Assembly (NCBI RefSeq): GCF_009745975.1
Contig: NZ_WHOL01000120.1
Location: 1-61,215 of the forward strand
Direction of reading: 5' to 3'
Origin: Actinokineospora pegani
Lineage (GTDB): Bacteria; Actinomycetota; Actinomycetes; Mycobacteriales; Pseudonocardiaceae
DNA: 61,215 nt
Position numbers and translations under genes: made by a program. The notes under the pieces are model-generated. The model ran no database searches. It saw nothing but the letters and a program-made list of their open reading frames with translations, and had not been told where the DNA came from. This document shows, one piece after another, positions 37,573 to 45,980 of the stretch; within the stretch, counting starts at the first letter, position 1; each line of letters begins with the position of its first letter.

Positions 37573-38721
37573 GTGCACGCCGTGTTCCCCCCCACGGAGG
37601 CAGCAGCGACCGCCGATCAGCGGTTGCGCGCGTTCCTCGACGACAACGCGCCCACCACGCCGTGCCTGGTGGTGGACCTGGCGACCGTCCGGGAGAACTT
37701 CCGGTCGCTGCGCGCTGAACTGCCCGGCGCGGACGTCCTGTACGCGGTGAAGGCCAACCCCGCCCCCGAGGTGGTGGCCGCGCTGGTCGCCGAGGGCAGC
37801 GGGTTCGACGTGGCCAGCACCGGCGAGGTCGAGCTCTGCCTGGCGCAGGGCGCGGACCCCTCGTCGCTGTCCTACGGGAACCCGATCAAGAAGGCGTCGG
37901 ACATCGCGCGCGCGCACGCGGCGGGTGTGCGGCGGTTCACCTTCGACTCCGACGGGGACCTGGAGAACCTGGCCGAGCACGCGCCGGGGGCGCGGGTGGC
38001 GTGCCGGTTCCTGGTCGACGCCCCGGCGTCGGGCACCCCGTTCGGCGCGAAGTTCGGCTGCGCGCCGGAGATGGCGGCGCGGCTGCTGCGGCGCGCGGCG
38101 GGCCTGGGGCTGTCGGTCGACGGCGCGGCCTTCCACGTGGGCTCTCAGCACACCGACCCGGCCGCGTGGGTGGCGGGCATCCGGCAGGCCGCCGAGCTGG
38201 GCGTGCCGATGCGGGCGCTGAACATCGGCGGCGGCTTCCCCACCGGCTACCGCGATCCCGCTCCCCCGCTGTCCGAGCACGCGGCCGCGATCCGCGGCGC
38301 GCTCGCCGAGCACTTCCCGACCCCGCCCGCGCTGGTGGTCGAGCCGGGGCGTGCGGTGGTGGCGACCGCGGGCGTCATCCGGACCGAGGTGGTGCTGGTG
38401 TCGCGCAAGTCCGACGCCGACGAGCACCGCTGGGTCTACCTCGACGTCGGCCGGTACTCCGGCCTGGCCGAGACGGAGAACGAGTACATCGCCTACCGGC
38501 TGCGCACCGCGCACCCCGGCGGCGGCGACGGCCCGGTGGTCATCGCGGGCCCGACCTGCGACGGCGACGACGTCGTCTACCAGCGCACGCCGTACCGGTT
38601 GCCGCTCGCCCTGCGGGCGGGCGATCTCGTTGACATCCTGGACGCCGGTGCGTACACCGCGAGCTACTCGTCGGTGTCGTTCAACGGGTTCCCGCCCCTG
38701 CCGACGCTGGTCGTCGGCTGA
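37573..38721 (+). CDS. Type III PLP-dependent decarboxylase (ornithine/lysine/arginine-type)
   Basis: 382 residues. Fold type III enzyme: PLP lysine K60 in LYAVKANP, HVGSQ, GGGFPTGY, EPGRAVVATAG, and the substrate-site cysteine C329 in GPTCDGDDV, matching the eukaryotic-like ornithine decarboxylase family. The product would be a diamine such as putrescine or cadaverine. The start is uncertain: GTG 37573 is in frame, and GTG 37582 could be a leaderless start behind TACAGT (37569-37574). First gene of a three-gene operon with speD and an aminopropyltransferase. Confidence 0.88.
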   Translation: MHAVFPPTEAAATADQRLRAFLDDNAPTTPCLVVDLATVRENFRSLRAELPGADVLYAVKANPAPEVVAALVAEGSGFDVASTGEVELCLAQGADPSSLSYGNPIKKASDIARAHAAGVRRFTFDSDGDLENLAEHAPGARVACRFLVDAPASGTPFGAKFGCAPEMAARLLRRAAGLGLSVDGAAFHVGSQHTDPAAWVAGIRQAAELGVPMRALNIGGGFPTGYRDPAPPLSEHAAAIRGALAEHFPTPPALVVEPGRAVVATAGVIRTEVVLVSRKSDADEHRWVYLDVGRYSGLAETENEYIAYRLRTAHPGGGDGPVVIAGPTCDGDDVVYQRTPYRLPLALRAGDLVDILDAGAYTASYSSVSFNGFPPLPTLVVG

Positions 38722-38745
38722 CCAACACCCCTAGTTGGAGGTCAC

Positions 38746-39141
38746 ATGTCCTACGACGGCGCGCCCGCTGCGGGCGTCGGCCAGTTCGCGGGCAGGCACG
38801 TGCTCGCCGAGTTCGGCGGTATCGATCCGTCGCTCCTGGACGACCTCGGCTTCCTGCGCACCACGCTCGAGGGTGCGCTCACAGCCGCAGGCGCCACCAT
38901 CTGCGACGTGGTGTCCAAGCGCTTCGAGCCGCAGGGTGTGACCGTGCTCGCCCTGCTGTCGGAGTCGCACGCCTCCATCCACACCTACCCGGAGATCGGC
39001 GCGATGTTCCTCGACATCTTCACCTGCGGCGACACCGCGGACCCGGAGCTGGCGGCCACGGTGCTGCGCGACCGCCTCGGCGCGGCGCACGCGCGCGTCA
39101 ACACCGTCCACAGGGGACACCGGATGGAGTCGGCGGCGTGA
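38746..39141 (+). CDS. speD: S-adenosylmethionine decarboxylase proenzyme
   Basis: 131 residues, class 1B prokaryotic AdoMet decarboxylase, which supplies decarboxylated AdoMet (the aminopropyl donor). Self-cleavage between E73 and S74 in LLSESHASIHTYPE creates the pyruvoyl cofactor. S74, H79 and C94 have exactly the spacing of the Thermotoga S63, H68 and C83 active-site residues, so the enzyme should be active. ATG with GGAGG upstream; its stop overlaps the next gene's GTG. Confidence 0.94.
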   Translation: MSYDGAPAAGVGQFAGRHVLAEFGGIDPSLLDDLGFLRTTLEGALTAAGATICDVVSKRFEPQGVTVLALLSESHASIHTYPEIGAMFLDIFTCGDTADPELAATVLRDRLGAAHARVNTVHRGHRMESAA

Positions 39142-39977
39142 TCAACGAGCCACTGGGCCCCGGCCTGTCCCGCGCCTGGGACGTCGAGTCGACCACCGTC
39201 GACACCCGGACACCGTTCCAGCACCTGGTGATCGCGCGGACCGCGCAGGGCGTGTCCCTGTTCTGCGACGACGACCGGCAGAGCACCGAGTTCTCCCAGC
39301 TCACCTACCACGAGGCCCTGATGGTCCCGGCGTTCCTGCTGGTCCCCTCGGTGACCCGGGTGCTGGTCATCGGCTCCTCGGAGGGCGTCGCGTCGGAGAT
39401 GTCGGTCACCGCGGGCGCCCGCGTCGTCGACCACGTCGACATCGACCAGCAGGCCGTCGAACTGTGCGCCGAGCACCTGCCCTACGGCTACACCGCGGCC
39501 GCCCTCGCCGACGCGGTTCGGGGCGAGGGCCCGATCCGCGTCCACTACGCCGACGGCCACCGGTTCGTCGAGGACGCGACCGACACCTACGACATCGTCG
39601 TGGTCGACCTCCCCGACGAGCGCCCGGAGTTCGCCCAGCACAACCGCCTCTATGAGGCGGAGTTCCTGGGCGAGTGCAAGGCGCTGCTGTCCCCCGGGGG
39701 TGTCGTGGTGTGCCAGGCGGGCTGCCAGACCATGTGGCGCAACGAGACCCTCGTCCGGTCCTGGCAGCGCTTCAACTCGGTCTTCCCGGAGACGGTCTAC
39801 TACGGCTCCGACGAGCACGAGTGGGCGTTCCTGTTCGGCCTCGCCGACGCCCTGCCGGACTCGCTGGCCACGATGACCGCGCGGCTGGAGACCCTGCCGT
39901 ACCGGCCGGAGACCATCGACGCGTTGGCGCTGCGCGGCAACACCATCCCGCCGTACCGGGTGCGCAACCCGGGCTGA
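39138..39977 (+). CDS. Spermidine-synthase-like aminopropyltransferase with altered SAM motif
   Basis: 279 residues, GTG start overlapping the speD stop. It has the spermidine synthase outline: a short N-terminal beta region ending FSQLTYHEAL, then a Rossmann domain. The usual G-G-G-D-G glycine loop is replaced by LVIGSSEG (76-83), while VDID (100-103), YADGHRFV (137-144) and VVDLPDERP (155-163) retain the expected acidic residues. Operon context with a decarboxylase and AdoMet decarboxylase argues for aminopropyl transfer to a diamine. The altered loop may mean a different acceptor or donor geometry. Confidence 0.85.
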   Translation: MINEPLGPGLSRAWDVESTTVDTRTPFQHLVIARTAQGVSLFCDDDRQSTEFSQLTYHEALMVPAFLLVPSVTRVLVIGSSEGVASEMSVTAGARVVDHVDIDQQAVELCAEHLPYGYTAAALADAVRGEGPIRVHYADGHRFVEDATDTYDIVVVDLPDERPEFAQHNRLYEAEFLGECKALLSPGGVVVCQAGCQTMWRNETLVRSWQRFNSVFPETVYYGSDEHEWAFLFGLADALPDSLATMTARLETLPYRPETIDALALRGNTIPPYRVRNPG

Positions 39978-39980
39978 GCC

Positions 39981-40026
39981 GACACGCGCGGGCCCTGGGG
40001 GTGGTTCCCCTGGGCCCGCGCGTGTC
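39981..40026. terminator. Long bidirectional hairpin after the polyamine operon
   Basis: 15 bp perfect outer stem (39981-39995 with 40012-40026), starting 3 bp after the aminopropyltransferase stop and ending 5 bp before the convergent gene. An inner GGGG/CCCC pairing may extend it. Confidence 0.8.
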
Positions 40027-40031
40027 CGGTG

Positions 40032-40385
40032 TCAGATCTTCTCGCCCGCGCGGACCTTGGTGGTGACCTTGCGCTCGACGACGAAGGAGACGAAGGGGAC
40101 CATGCCCGCGAGCAGGACGCCGAGGGTGGACTTGACCGACCAGCGGGCCTTGAGGGCGAGGTCGAAGGCGAAGACCAGGTAGACGGCGTAGACGAAGCCG
40201 TGCGCCGGGCCGACGACGGCCATCGGGGCGGCGTTGTCGAAGGCGTACTTGACGACCATGGCCGCGACGAGGGCGAGCAGGCCGATGCCGACGATGTAGG
40301 CCAGGACGCGGTAGCGGGCGAGGGCGCCGCGCACCCCCTTGACGCCGACGGCCTGGGCCGGGTGTTCCTCGTCGGTCATGCTCAT
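40032..40385 (-). CDS. DUF3817 small membrane protein
   Basis: 117 residues with three hydrophobic helices; GPAHGFVYAVYLVFAFDLALK matches the DUF3817 family, often found near cytochrome or guanosine-metabolism genes in actinobacteria. The function is unknown. The ATG at 40385 overlaps the upstream gene's stop (ATGA). Confidence 0.85.
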   Translation of the reverse strand: MSMTDEEHPAQAVGVKGVRGALARYRVLAYIVGIGLLALVAAMVVKYAFDNAAPMAVVGPAHGFVYAVYLVFAFDLALKARWSVKSTLGVLLAGMVPFVSFVVERKVTTKVRAGEKI

Positions 40386-40735
40386 CGGGGCTCCTGGGCG
40401 TTGAGTCGGGCGAGGTAGCGGTTGTACTCCGCGAGCTCGGGGTCTTCGTCGTCGGTCACCGGCGGCACGGCGGCGAGCACCGGGGCGGGCCCGGGTGCGG
40501 GGCGGTCCGGCGTGGCGACGGCCTGGTCCTGCTGCCGCTCCTGCTCGCGCAGCTTGCGCATGCGCCAGAACATGTACCCCGGCGCTATCCCGAACAGCGG
40601 CCACTGCAGCACGTACCCGAGGTTCTGGAACGTGCCGTTGGCCGACTCGAACCGCTGCCACTGCCACCAGGCCAGACCGCAGCACGCGACCAGCGACAAC
40701 GCGCTGACGAGGATGACGAGGAGCTTGCGGGGCAC
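40382..40735 (-). CDS. Conserved actinobacterial membrane protein
   Basis: 117 residues. One N-terminal transmembrane segment (about 5-25, LVILVSALSLVACCGLAWW), a second hydrophobic stretch (QWPLFGIAPGYMFW), then a charged, Pro-rich cytoplasmic tail ending in EYNRYLARLNAQEPR. The WQWQRFES...TFQNLGYVLQWP pattern recurs in actinobacterial proteins of unknown function, to my recollection paired with the DUF3817 gene as here. Confidence 0.8.
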   Translation of the reverse strand: MPRKLLVILVSALSLVACCGLAWWQWQRFESANGTFQNLGYVLQWPLFGIAPGYMFWRMRKLREQERQQDQAVATPDRPAPGPAPVLAAVPPVTDDEDPELAEYNRYLARLNAQEPR

Positions 40736-40769
40736 ACGCCGATGCTAACCCGGGGCCGCTGAGGGCCGG

Positions 40770-41666
40770 TCAGCCCCCGGCGGCGGCGCGGGCGTAGCCG
40801 TCGGCCAGGCCGAAGACCTTCTGGCCGTACTCGACGGAGTTGTTGTAGGAGAACACCGCCGCCCACCAGCCCGCCGGGGCGCCCAGGTCGCGCCCGCCCG
40901 CGCACAGGTAGCGGCCCGCGGCGAGGGCGGCGTCGTCGAGCTGCTGGGGGTCGCCGCGGCCGTCACCGTCGGCGTCGGCGGCCCACCTGCGCCAGGTCGA
41001 GGGGATGAACTGCATCGGGCCGACCGCCCGGTCCACGGTCGGGTCGCCGTCGAACTCGCCGCCGTCGGTGTCGCCGATCGCCCTGACCCCGGCCGAGCCG
41101 TCCAGGGGCACGCCGATGATCGGGATGGACGGGCGCCCGTCCGCGCCGAGGACCGCGCCCGCGTACCGGCCGTGGTCGGACTCGATCCGGCCGATCCCGG
41201 CCAGCGTCGCCCAGGACAGGCGGCAGCCGGGGGTGGTGGAGCGCACGACCAGCTCGGCGTTGCCGTAGGCCATCAGCGCCCTGGCGGGCACGCCGGTGCG
41301 GCCCGCGAGCCGGCCCGCCCACGCGCGCAGCGGATCGGCGCCCTGGGCCGCGGCCTGCGGCTGGGGCGCGGGCCGCGGGTCGGCGGCCTGGGCCGGGGCG
41401 AGCGAGTTCGGCTCGACGTCGGCGGCCTGGACCCGCGCGGCGGGGACCTCGGGCGCGGGCGGGCCCGCGGCGGGGGTGATCGCCCACCGGACGCCGACGA
41501 CCGCACCCGCCGCGACGGCGAGCGCGACCACGACGACGGCCAGCCGGGCGGGCAGCCCGGTCGGCCGGAGCGATCCGGTCACCCGGGACAGGCGGCTCGA
41601 CCGGGGCGGCGGGCGCCGCCCCGGTTCCCGCGCCACCGACGAGGTCGGGGTTCGTGTGTCCGCCAC
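40770..41666 (-). CDS. Membrane-anchored lytic murein transglycosylase
   Basis: 298 residues. An N-terminal anchor (about 41-65) is followed by a Pro/Ala-rich spacer and a lysozyme-like SLT domain. Catalytic E162 is in GIGRIESDHG, and AVGPMQFIPSTWRRW and YNNSVEYGQKV are conserved SLT motifs. It would cleave peptidoglycan outside the membrane. GTG start. Monocistronic as far as can be seen. Confidence 0.9.
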   Translation of the reverse strand: MADTRTPTSSVAREPGRRPPPRSSRLSRVTGSLRPTGLPARLAVVVVALAVAAGAVVGVRWAITPAAGPPAPEVPAARVQAADVEPNSLAPAQAADPRPAPQPQAAAQGADPLRAWAGRLAGRTGVPARALMAYGNAELVVRSTTPGCRLSWATLAGIGRIESDHGRYAGAVLGADGRPSIPIIGVPLDGSAGVRAIGDTDGGEFDGDPTVDRAVGPMQFIPSTWRRWAADADGDGRGDPQQLDDAALAAGRYLCAGGRDLGAPAGWWAAVFSYNNSVEYGQKVFGLADGYARAAAGG

Positions 41667-42111
41667 CTGCTCCAGCCCTGGGTCCGCTCCGGTCCCGGGC
41701 GCGCGGCTCGCGCGTCCGGGACTGACAGCATCAACGACCCCGCCACCCCGGCGTTACGCGGGTCGGCCCGTCCCCGCGGCAGGGAGTGCTCCAAATGGTG
41801 AAACATTCCCCGACCGGGGGCGTGGCCTGGCGGCGGGGACCGGGTGGGGCTTGCGGCCCCGGACCCGGCTCGTCGCGGGCGGGTGTCGGCGGGCTGGGCG
41901 CCGACGAGCACCGGGTGGCAGGCGGCCGTTGCCCCGGGGGGACCTGCGCTGTCGGGTGGCGTGTCGCCGTTGCCCCGACGGGTGGGTCTCCGGGTGGCCG
42001 TGCCGTTGCCCCGGTTTGCCGCGGCCCGGGTGGCTGGTGGCCGTTGCCCCGGACGTGGGCAAGATCAGGCGGTGCTGGTCGAGCGGCGCCGTGCGCTGGG
42101 GGGGTGGCTGG
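41667..42111. repeat. G-rich gap with four imperfect 36-41 bp repeats
   Basis: 445 bp without a supported gene. CCGTTGCCCC recurs at 41926, 41967, 42003 and 42041, each preceded by GGTGGC and a short variable stretch. The block covers about 41913-42054. It lies just downstream of the 165-residue gene (minus strand, stop at 42112) and upstream of the transglycosylase. Confidence 0.6.
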
Positions 42112-42609
42112 TCAGGCGGCTCCGTCTCGGCGCTGGCGCTGGAGTCGGGCGACGCACCAGGCGGGGGCGCTGCCCCTGCGGAGGTGGTCGAGGACGGTCA
42201 GTGGACCGAGCCGGCGCGCGAGGTCGGACGGGGCCAGCCCCGCCGCGCGGTAGTCCAGTGCGCGCTGGTCGAGCGGGCTCAGCCCCGCGTCCCACCACTC
42301 CTCGGCCTCCGCCACGCCACCGACCATCTGCCACCAGCTCGCGGCGGCGGCCAGCAGCTCCTCGGGCACCTCGGGGAGGCGCTCGCGCATGGCGGTGAGG
42401 TAGCGGGGGTCCGCGGTCTCCACCGACGCCCACCGGGCGTCCTTGCCGCCCCGCTGGCCGGGGATGCCCGGCAGGGGCCGCGCGGTGGTGGTGGGCGCGT
42501 CGGCCAGCCACTCGGAGGCGATGCGGCTCGCCTCCACCGCCTCCGCGTCCTGTGCTCGCTCTGCGGTCCACTGTCGGACCAGGGCATCGACCCCGGGATC
42601 GTCGAGCAT
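42112..42609 (-). CDS. Hypothetical protein
   Basis: 165 residues; I do not recognise the family. It starts at ATG 42609, which has AGGAGG four bases upstream. It is Trp-rich in the middle (WWQMVGGVAEAEEWWDAG) and has a helix-turn-helix-like C-terminal stretch (LDYRAAGLAPSDLARRLGPL). No membrane segment or signal peptide. It may be a small DNA-binding or scaffold protein; no functional claim is made. Confidence 0.65.
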   Translation of the reverse strand: MLDDPGVDALVRQWTAERAQDAEAVEASRIASEWLADAPTTTARPLPGIPGQRGGKDARWASVETADPRYLTAMRERLPEVPEELLAAAASWWQMVGGVAEAEEWWDAGLSPLDQRALDYRAAGLAPSDLARRLGPLTVLDHLRRGSAPAWCVARLQRQRRDGAA

Positions 42610-42932
42610 TCTGCCTCCTGGAGGTCTCATGATCACTCGATGGCTGAAACCGTAGGGCCAGGGACCGACAGATCGCCAGACCCCAGGCCGACCCATTTCC
42701 CGGATTGGGTCGGTTGACCGCCAGATCCACCCGGACGGTCCAGTGTGGATCTCCAGAATCGGTAAGATCATCACAGAAAGTGATCGTCGGCGGCGGCGGA
42801 CCACTTCGGCCGGACACCCGCGACCGGAAACCCTTACCAGCCAGTAGTCCTACCCGACGGTAGAACCGACGGGTAGGACACGTGGAGGTAACACGCCGTC
42901 ACCCATTAGGGGCGGTGGCGAGATCCACGGGC
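42610..42932. other. 323 bp gap downstream of the 53-residue gene
   Basis: Contains a strong hairpin (42848-42878) discussed separately and the leader of the 165-residue gene. Nothing else is recognisable. Confidence 0.45.
42848..42878 (-). terminator. Hairpin downstream of the small membrane-protein gene
   Basis: TCCTACCCG/CGGGTAGGA outer stem with an inner CGGT/ACCG and an AGA loop; one A-A mismatch. It lies 54 bp past the stop of the 53-residue gene. Confidence 0.65.
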
Positions 42933-43094
42933 CTAGGCGAACACGTTCTTGAGGAACGTGATGATCGCCTCGGCGCCGTCCCGCAGCCACCCGAGGATGC
43001 CCTGCACCATCCCGGCGGCCTGGCCCGGCTGGGTGATCACGTAGAACAGCGCCAGCGCGACGAACACGACGATCATGACCTTCTTGACGTTCAT
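42933..43094 (-). CDS. Small single-helix membrane protein (53 residues)
   Basis: MNVKKVMIVVFVALALFYVI begins the protein: a short basic head and one transmembrane helix, followed by an amphipathic segment (GILGWLRDGAEAIITFLKNVF). ATG with GGAGAG upstream. Comparable small proteins with FYVITQPGQAA occur in actinobacteria, as I recall, with no known function. Its size and amphipathic tail recall stress-related membrane micropeptides. Confidence 0.75.
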   Translation of the reverse strand: MNVKKVMIVVFVALALFYVITQPGQAAGMVQGILGWLRDGAEAIITFLKNVFA

Positions 43095-43479
43095 CGGGCT
43101 CTCCGTCCGCTCCGCCCCGGGCCCCGCCCGGGACCCCGCCCCATGATCCACCACAGGGGTGGCCGATGGGGCCTCAACCACCAGATTGGCGGCACCCAGG
43201 GTGAGGATCACCGCCGGAAACCGCCGCGGGTCACTCTACGGGCGTAGCCGGTCGGTCACGCGCGGGGATATGCCGTGGTGCCCTCAAGTCCGGTGAACGA
43301 CCACTCACCAATCCCGGAAACGGTGTCACCTTCGGGTAGGTGTCTGGAAAATGACACCACGGACTGTCCGGGTCTTATAAAAATGACAGCGGACCGGAAC
43401 GGGAGGGATCTCCCCCGGTCCCGGCCTGGAGACGGGCCCGCCGCGCGGACCCAGCAGGCCCGCGCGAGAGCACACCTGG
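43095..43479. other. 385 bp gap upstream of the 53-residue gene
   Basis: It probably carries the promoter of the small membrane-protein gene. An imperfect repeat of TGACACC/GGTGTCA-type sequence occurs around 43321-43358 and an A/T-rich TTATAAAAAT patch at 43375-43384. No coding region with support. Confidence 0.4.
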
Positions 43480-43512
43480 GGCTGTGAGGACGCCACAAGC
43501 GTCCTCACAGCC
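43480..43512 (-). terminator. Terminator of the racemase gene
   Basis: Perfect 14 bp stem (43480-43493 with 43499-43512) and a 5-base CACAA loop, 6 bp beyond the racemase stop on the minus strand. Confidence 0.85.
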
Positions 43513-43518
43513 ATCCCT

Positions 43519-44658
43519 CTAGGCGATGACGCCCCCGGCGCGCAGGCGCGCGATCTCCGCCTCCTCCAGCCCGAGCCCGGCCAGCACCTCGGCGGTGTCC
43601 GAGCGGGCCGCGCTCGGCGGCGTGGGCGCGGCCGGGGTCGACCGGCTGAACTTCGGCGCGGGCGCGGGCTGCGGCGCGCCGTCGACCTCGACGAACGTCC
43701 CGCGCGCCACGTTGTGCGGGTGCGCAAGCGCCTCCCCGGGGCTGAGCACCGGGCTCAGGCAGGCGTCGGTGCCCTCGGCCAGCGCCGCCCACTCGTCGCG
43801 CGTCCGAGTGCGCAGCGTCTCGGCGAGGCGGGCCCGCAGCCCCGGCCAGTTCGCCGGGTCGGTGTGCGCGGGCACGGTGGCCGGGTCCCAGCCCAGGACG
43901 CCGACCAGCGCCGCCCAGAACCGGGCCTCGATCGCGCCGACGGCGACGTGCCTGCCGTCGGCGGCCTCGTAGGTGTCGTAGAACGGCGCGCCGCCGTCGA
44001 GCAGGTTCTCGCCCCGCCCGTTGGGCCACATCCCGATGTTGCGCAGGCCGTGCAGGTGCGTGGTGAGCAGCGCCGCACCGTCGACCATCGAGGTGTCGAC
44101 GACCTGGCCGCGGCCGGAGGTCTGCCGCTCGACGAGCGCGGCGAGCACGCCCATCGCCAGGACCAGCCCGCCGCCGCCGAAGTCGCCGAGCAGGTTGACC
44201 GGCGGCACCGGCTTGCCGCCGGGCAGCCCGATCGGGTCCAGCGCGCCCGCGATGGCGATGTAGTTGATGTCGTGGCCCGCGGTGGGCGCCAGCGGCCCGT
44301 CCTGGCCCCAGCCGGTGATCCGGCCGTAGACCAGGCGCGGGTTGCGCTCGAGCAGCGCGTCCGGGCCCAGCCCCATGCGCTCGGCGACGCCGGGCCGGAA
44401 ACCCTCGACGAGCACGTCGGCCCCGTCCACCAGCCGCAGCACCAGGTCCAGCCCCTCGGGGGACTTGACGTCGACGCCGATCCACCTGCGGGAGCGGGTC
44501 AGCGGGTCGTTCGGGAACGAGATCACGTCCGCGCCCGGCCGCGCCCGGTCGACCCGGACGACCTCGGCGCCCAGGTCGGCCAGGACGGTGCAGGCGAACG
44601 GCGCGGGCGCGAGCCCGGCCAGCTCGACGACCTTGATCCCGGTGAGCGGTCCTGCCAT
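43519..44658 (-). CDS. mcr: Alpha-methylacyl-CoA racemase (CaiB/BaiF family)
   Basis: 379 residues. H129 (GHDINYIA), D159 (NLLGDFGGGG) and E244 (GAIEARFW) align, with a constant +3 offset, to the catalytic H126, D156 and E241 of Mycobacterium tuberculosis MCR. That argues for 2-methylacyl-CoA racemisation (needed to oxidise branched fatty acids) over a true CoA transferase, which would carry a catalytic aspartate elsewhere. It follows the acyl-CoA dehydrogenase gene by 41 bp on the same strand, and both are probably controlled by the divergent TetR. Confidence 0.9.
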   Translation of the reverse strand: MAGPLTGIKVVELAGLAPAPFACTVLADLGAEVVRVDRARPGADVISFPNDPLTRSRRWIGVDVKSPEGLDLVLRLVDGADVLVEGFRPGVAERMGLGPDALLERNPRLVYGRITGWGQDGPLAPTAGHDINYIAIAGALDPIGLPGGKPVPPVNLLGDFGGGGLVLAMGVLAALVERQTSGRGQVVDTSMVDGAALLTTHLHGLRNIGMWPNGRGENLLDGGAPFYDTYEAADGRHVAVGAIEARFWAALVGVLGWDPATVPAHTDPANWPGLRARLAETLRTRTRDEWAALAEGTDACLSPVLSPGEALAHPHNVARGTFVEVDGAPQPAPAPKFSRSTPAAPTPPSAARSDTAEVLAGLGLEEAEIARLRAGGVIA

Positions 44659-44699
44659 CGTTCCTCGTTCCCTTCCGCGCCCCGCTGGTCCACCCCCCG

Positions 44700-45842
44700 T
44701 CACAGCGAGCGGGAGATGATTTCCTTCATGATCTCGTTGGTGCCGCCGTAGATGCGCTGCACCCGCAGGTCGGTGTACATGCGGGCGATCGGGTACTCGT
44801 TCATGTACCCGTAGCCGCCGTGCAGTTGCAGGCACTCGTCGACGGCCTTCATGGCGCGGTCGCTGGTGTAGTACTTGAGCATCGCCACGGTGGGGATGTC
44901 GAGCTGGCCCTTGAGGTGCTTGTCGATGCAGTGGTCGAGGAAGACCCGGCAGACCCTGGCCTCGGTGGCCACCTCGGCGAGGGTGAACTTGGTGTTCTGG
45001 AAGGCGAAGACCGGGCGGCCGAAGGCCTGGCGCTCCTTGGTGTAGCGCAGGGTCTCGGCCAGGGCCAGCTCCAAGCAGACCACCGAGGACACGCCGATGA
45101 TCAGGCGCTCCTGCGGGAGCTGCTGCATGAGCTGGACGAAGCCCTGCCCCTCCTCGGGGCCGAGCAGGTTGTCGACCGGGACGCGCACGTCGTCGAAGAA
45201 CAGCTCGGCGGTGTCCTGGGCCTTGAGGCCGATCTTGTCCAGCACGCGGCCGCGGCGGAAGCCCTCGCGCGCGGTCTCGACGCCGATCAGCGAGATGCCC
45301 TTGGCGCCCTCGTCCGCGGCGGTCTTGGCCACGACGATGACGAAGTCGGCCTGCGCGCCGTTGGTGATGAAGGTCTTGGCGCCGTTGACGACGTACTCGT
45401 CGCCGTCGCGGCGCGCCTTGGTCTTGATGTTCTGCAGGTCCGAGCCGGTGCCGGGCTCGGTCATCGCGATGGCGCCGACCCACTCGCCGGAGGCCAGCTT
45501 GGGCAGCCAGGCGCGCTTCTGCTCCTCGGTGCCGTAGGCCAGGACGTAGTGGGCGACGATGCCGTTGTGCAGGGACACGCCCCAGCCGCTGTCGCCGGAG
45601 CGGGCCTGCTCCTCGATCAGCACGGTCTCGTGGGCGAAGCTGCCGCCGCCGCCGCCGTACTCCTCGGGGATCGACAGGCACAGCAGGCCGACCCCGCCCG
45701 CCTTGGTCCACAGCTCCCGGTCGACGTGCTTCTGCTCGATCCAGCGCTCGACGTTGGGGGTCAGCTCCTTCTCGCAGAAGGAGCGGGCCAGGTCCCGGAA
45801 CGCGTCCAGGTCCTCGTCCATCCAGGGGGAGCGCTCGGTCAC
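44700..45842 (-). CDS. Acyl-CoA dehydrogenase (isovaleryl/long-chain type)
   Basis: 380 residues from GTG 45842, with GGAGG upstream. AMTEPGTGSDLQN is the FAD/substrate motif. At the medium-chain base position it has RIYGGTNEI (Gly, not Glu). Instead E245 in LPQERLIIG corresponds to the helix-G base used by isovaleryl- and long-chain acyl-CoA dehydrogenases, so branched or long acyl-CoA is the likely substrate. This agrees with the racemase next door. The open frame upstream of the start has no similarity and overlaps the TetR gene. Confidence 0.93.
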   Translation of the reverse strand: MTERSPWMDEDLDAFRDLARSFCEKELTPNVERWIEQKHVDRELWTKAGGVGLLCLSIPEEYGGGGGSFAHETVLIEEQARSGDSGWGVSLHNGIVAHYVLAYGTEEQKRAWLPKLASGEWVGAIAMTEPGTGSDLQNIKTKARRDGDEYVVNGAKTFITNGAQADFVIVVAKTAADEGAKGISLIGVETAREGFRRGRVLDKIGLKAQDTAELFFDDVRVPVDNLLGPEEGQGFVQLMQQLPQERLIIGVSSVVCLELALAETLRYTKERQAFGRPVFAFQNTKFTLAEVATEARVCRVFLDHCIDKHLKGQLDIPTVAMLKYYTSDRAMKAVDECLQLHGGYGYMNEYPIARMYTDLRVQRIYGGTNEIMKEIISRSL

Positions 45843-45894
45843 GACAGGCCTCCAGCGGGTCTGAGCAGCGGTTTCGACAGAAACAATCACACGT

Positions 45895-45924
45895 GCATGT
45901 AAGTTCTCCCATGAAGGTACATGC
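45895..45924. promoter_or_regulatory. Candidate TetR operator between racemase/ACAD and TetR genes
   Basis: Perfect inverted repeat GCATGTA-N16-TACATGC (45895-45901 and 45918-45924) in the 138 bp divergent gap. The half-site spacing is about 23 bp centre to centre, consistent with one dimer pair. The site would lie near both start codons. Confidence 0.7.
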
Positions 45925-45980
45925 GACCCGGACGGCAAGTAAAGTGACCTCGACACCGGCCCCCGGAGGTGGACCCGCCC

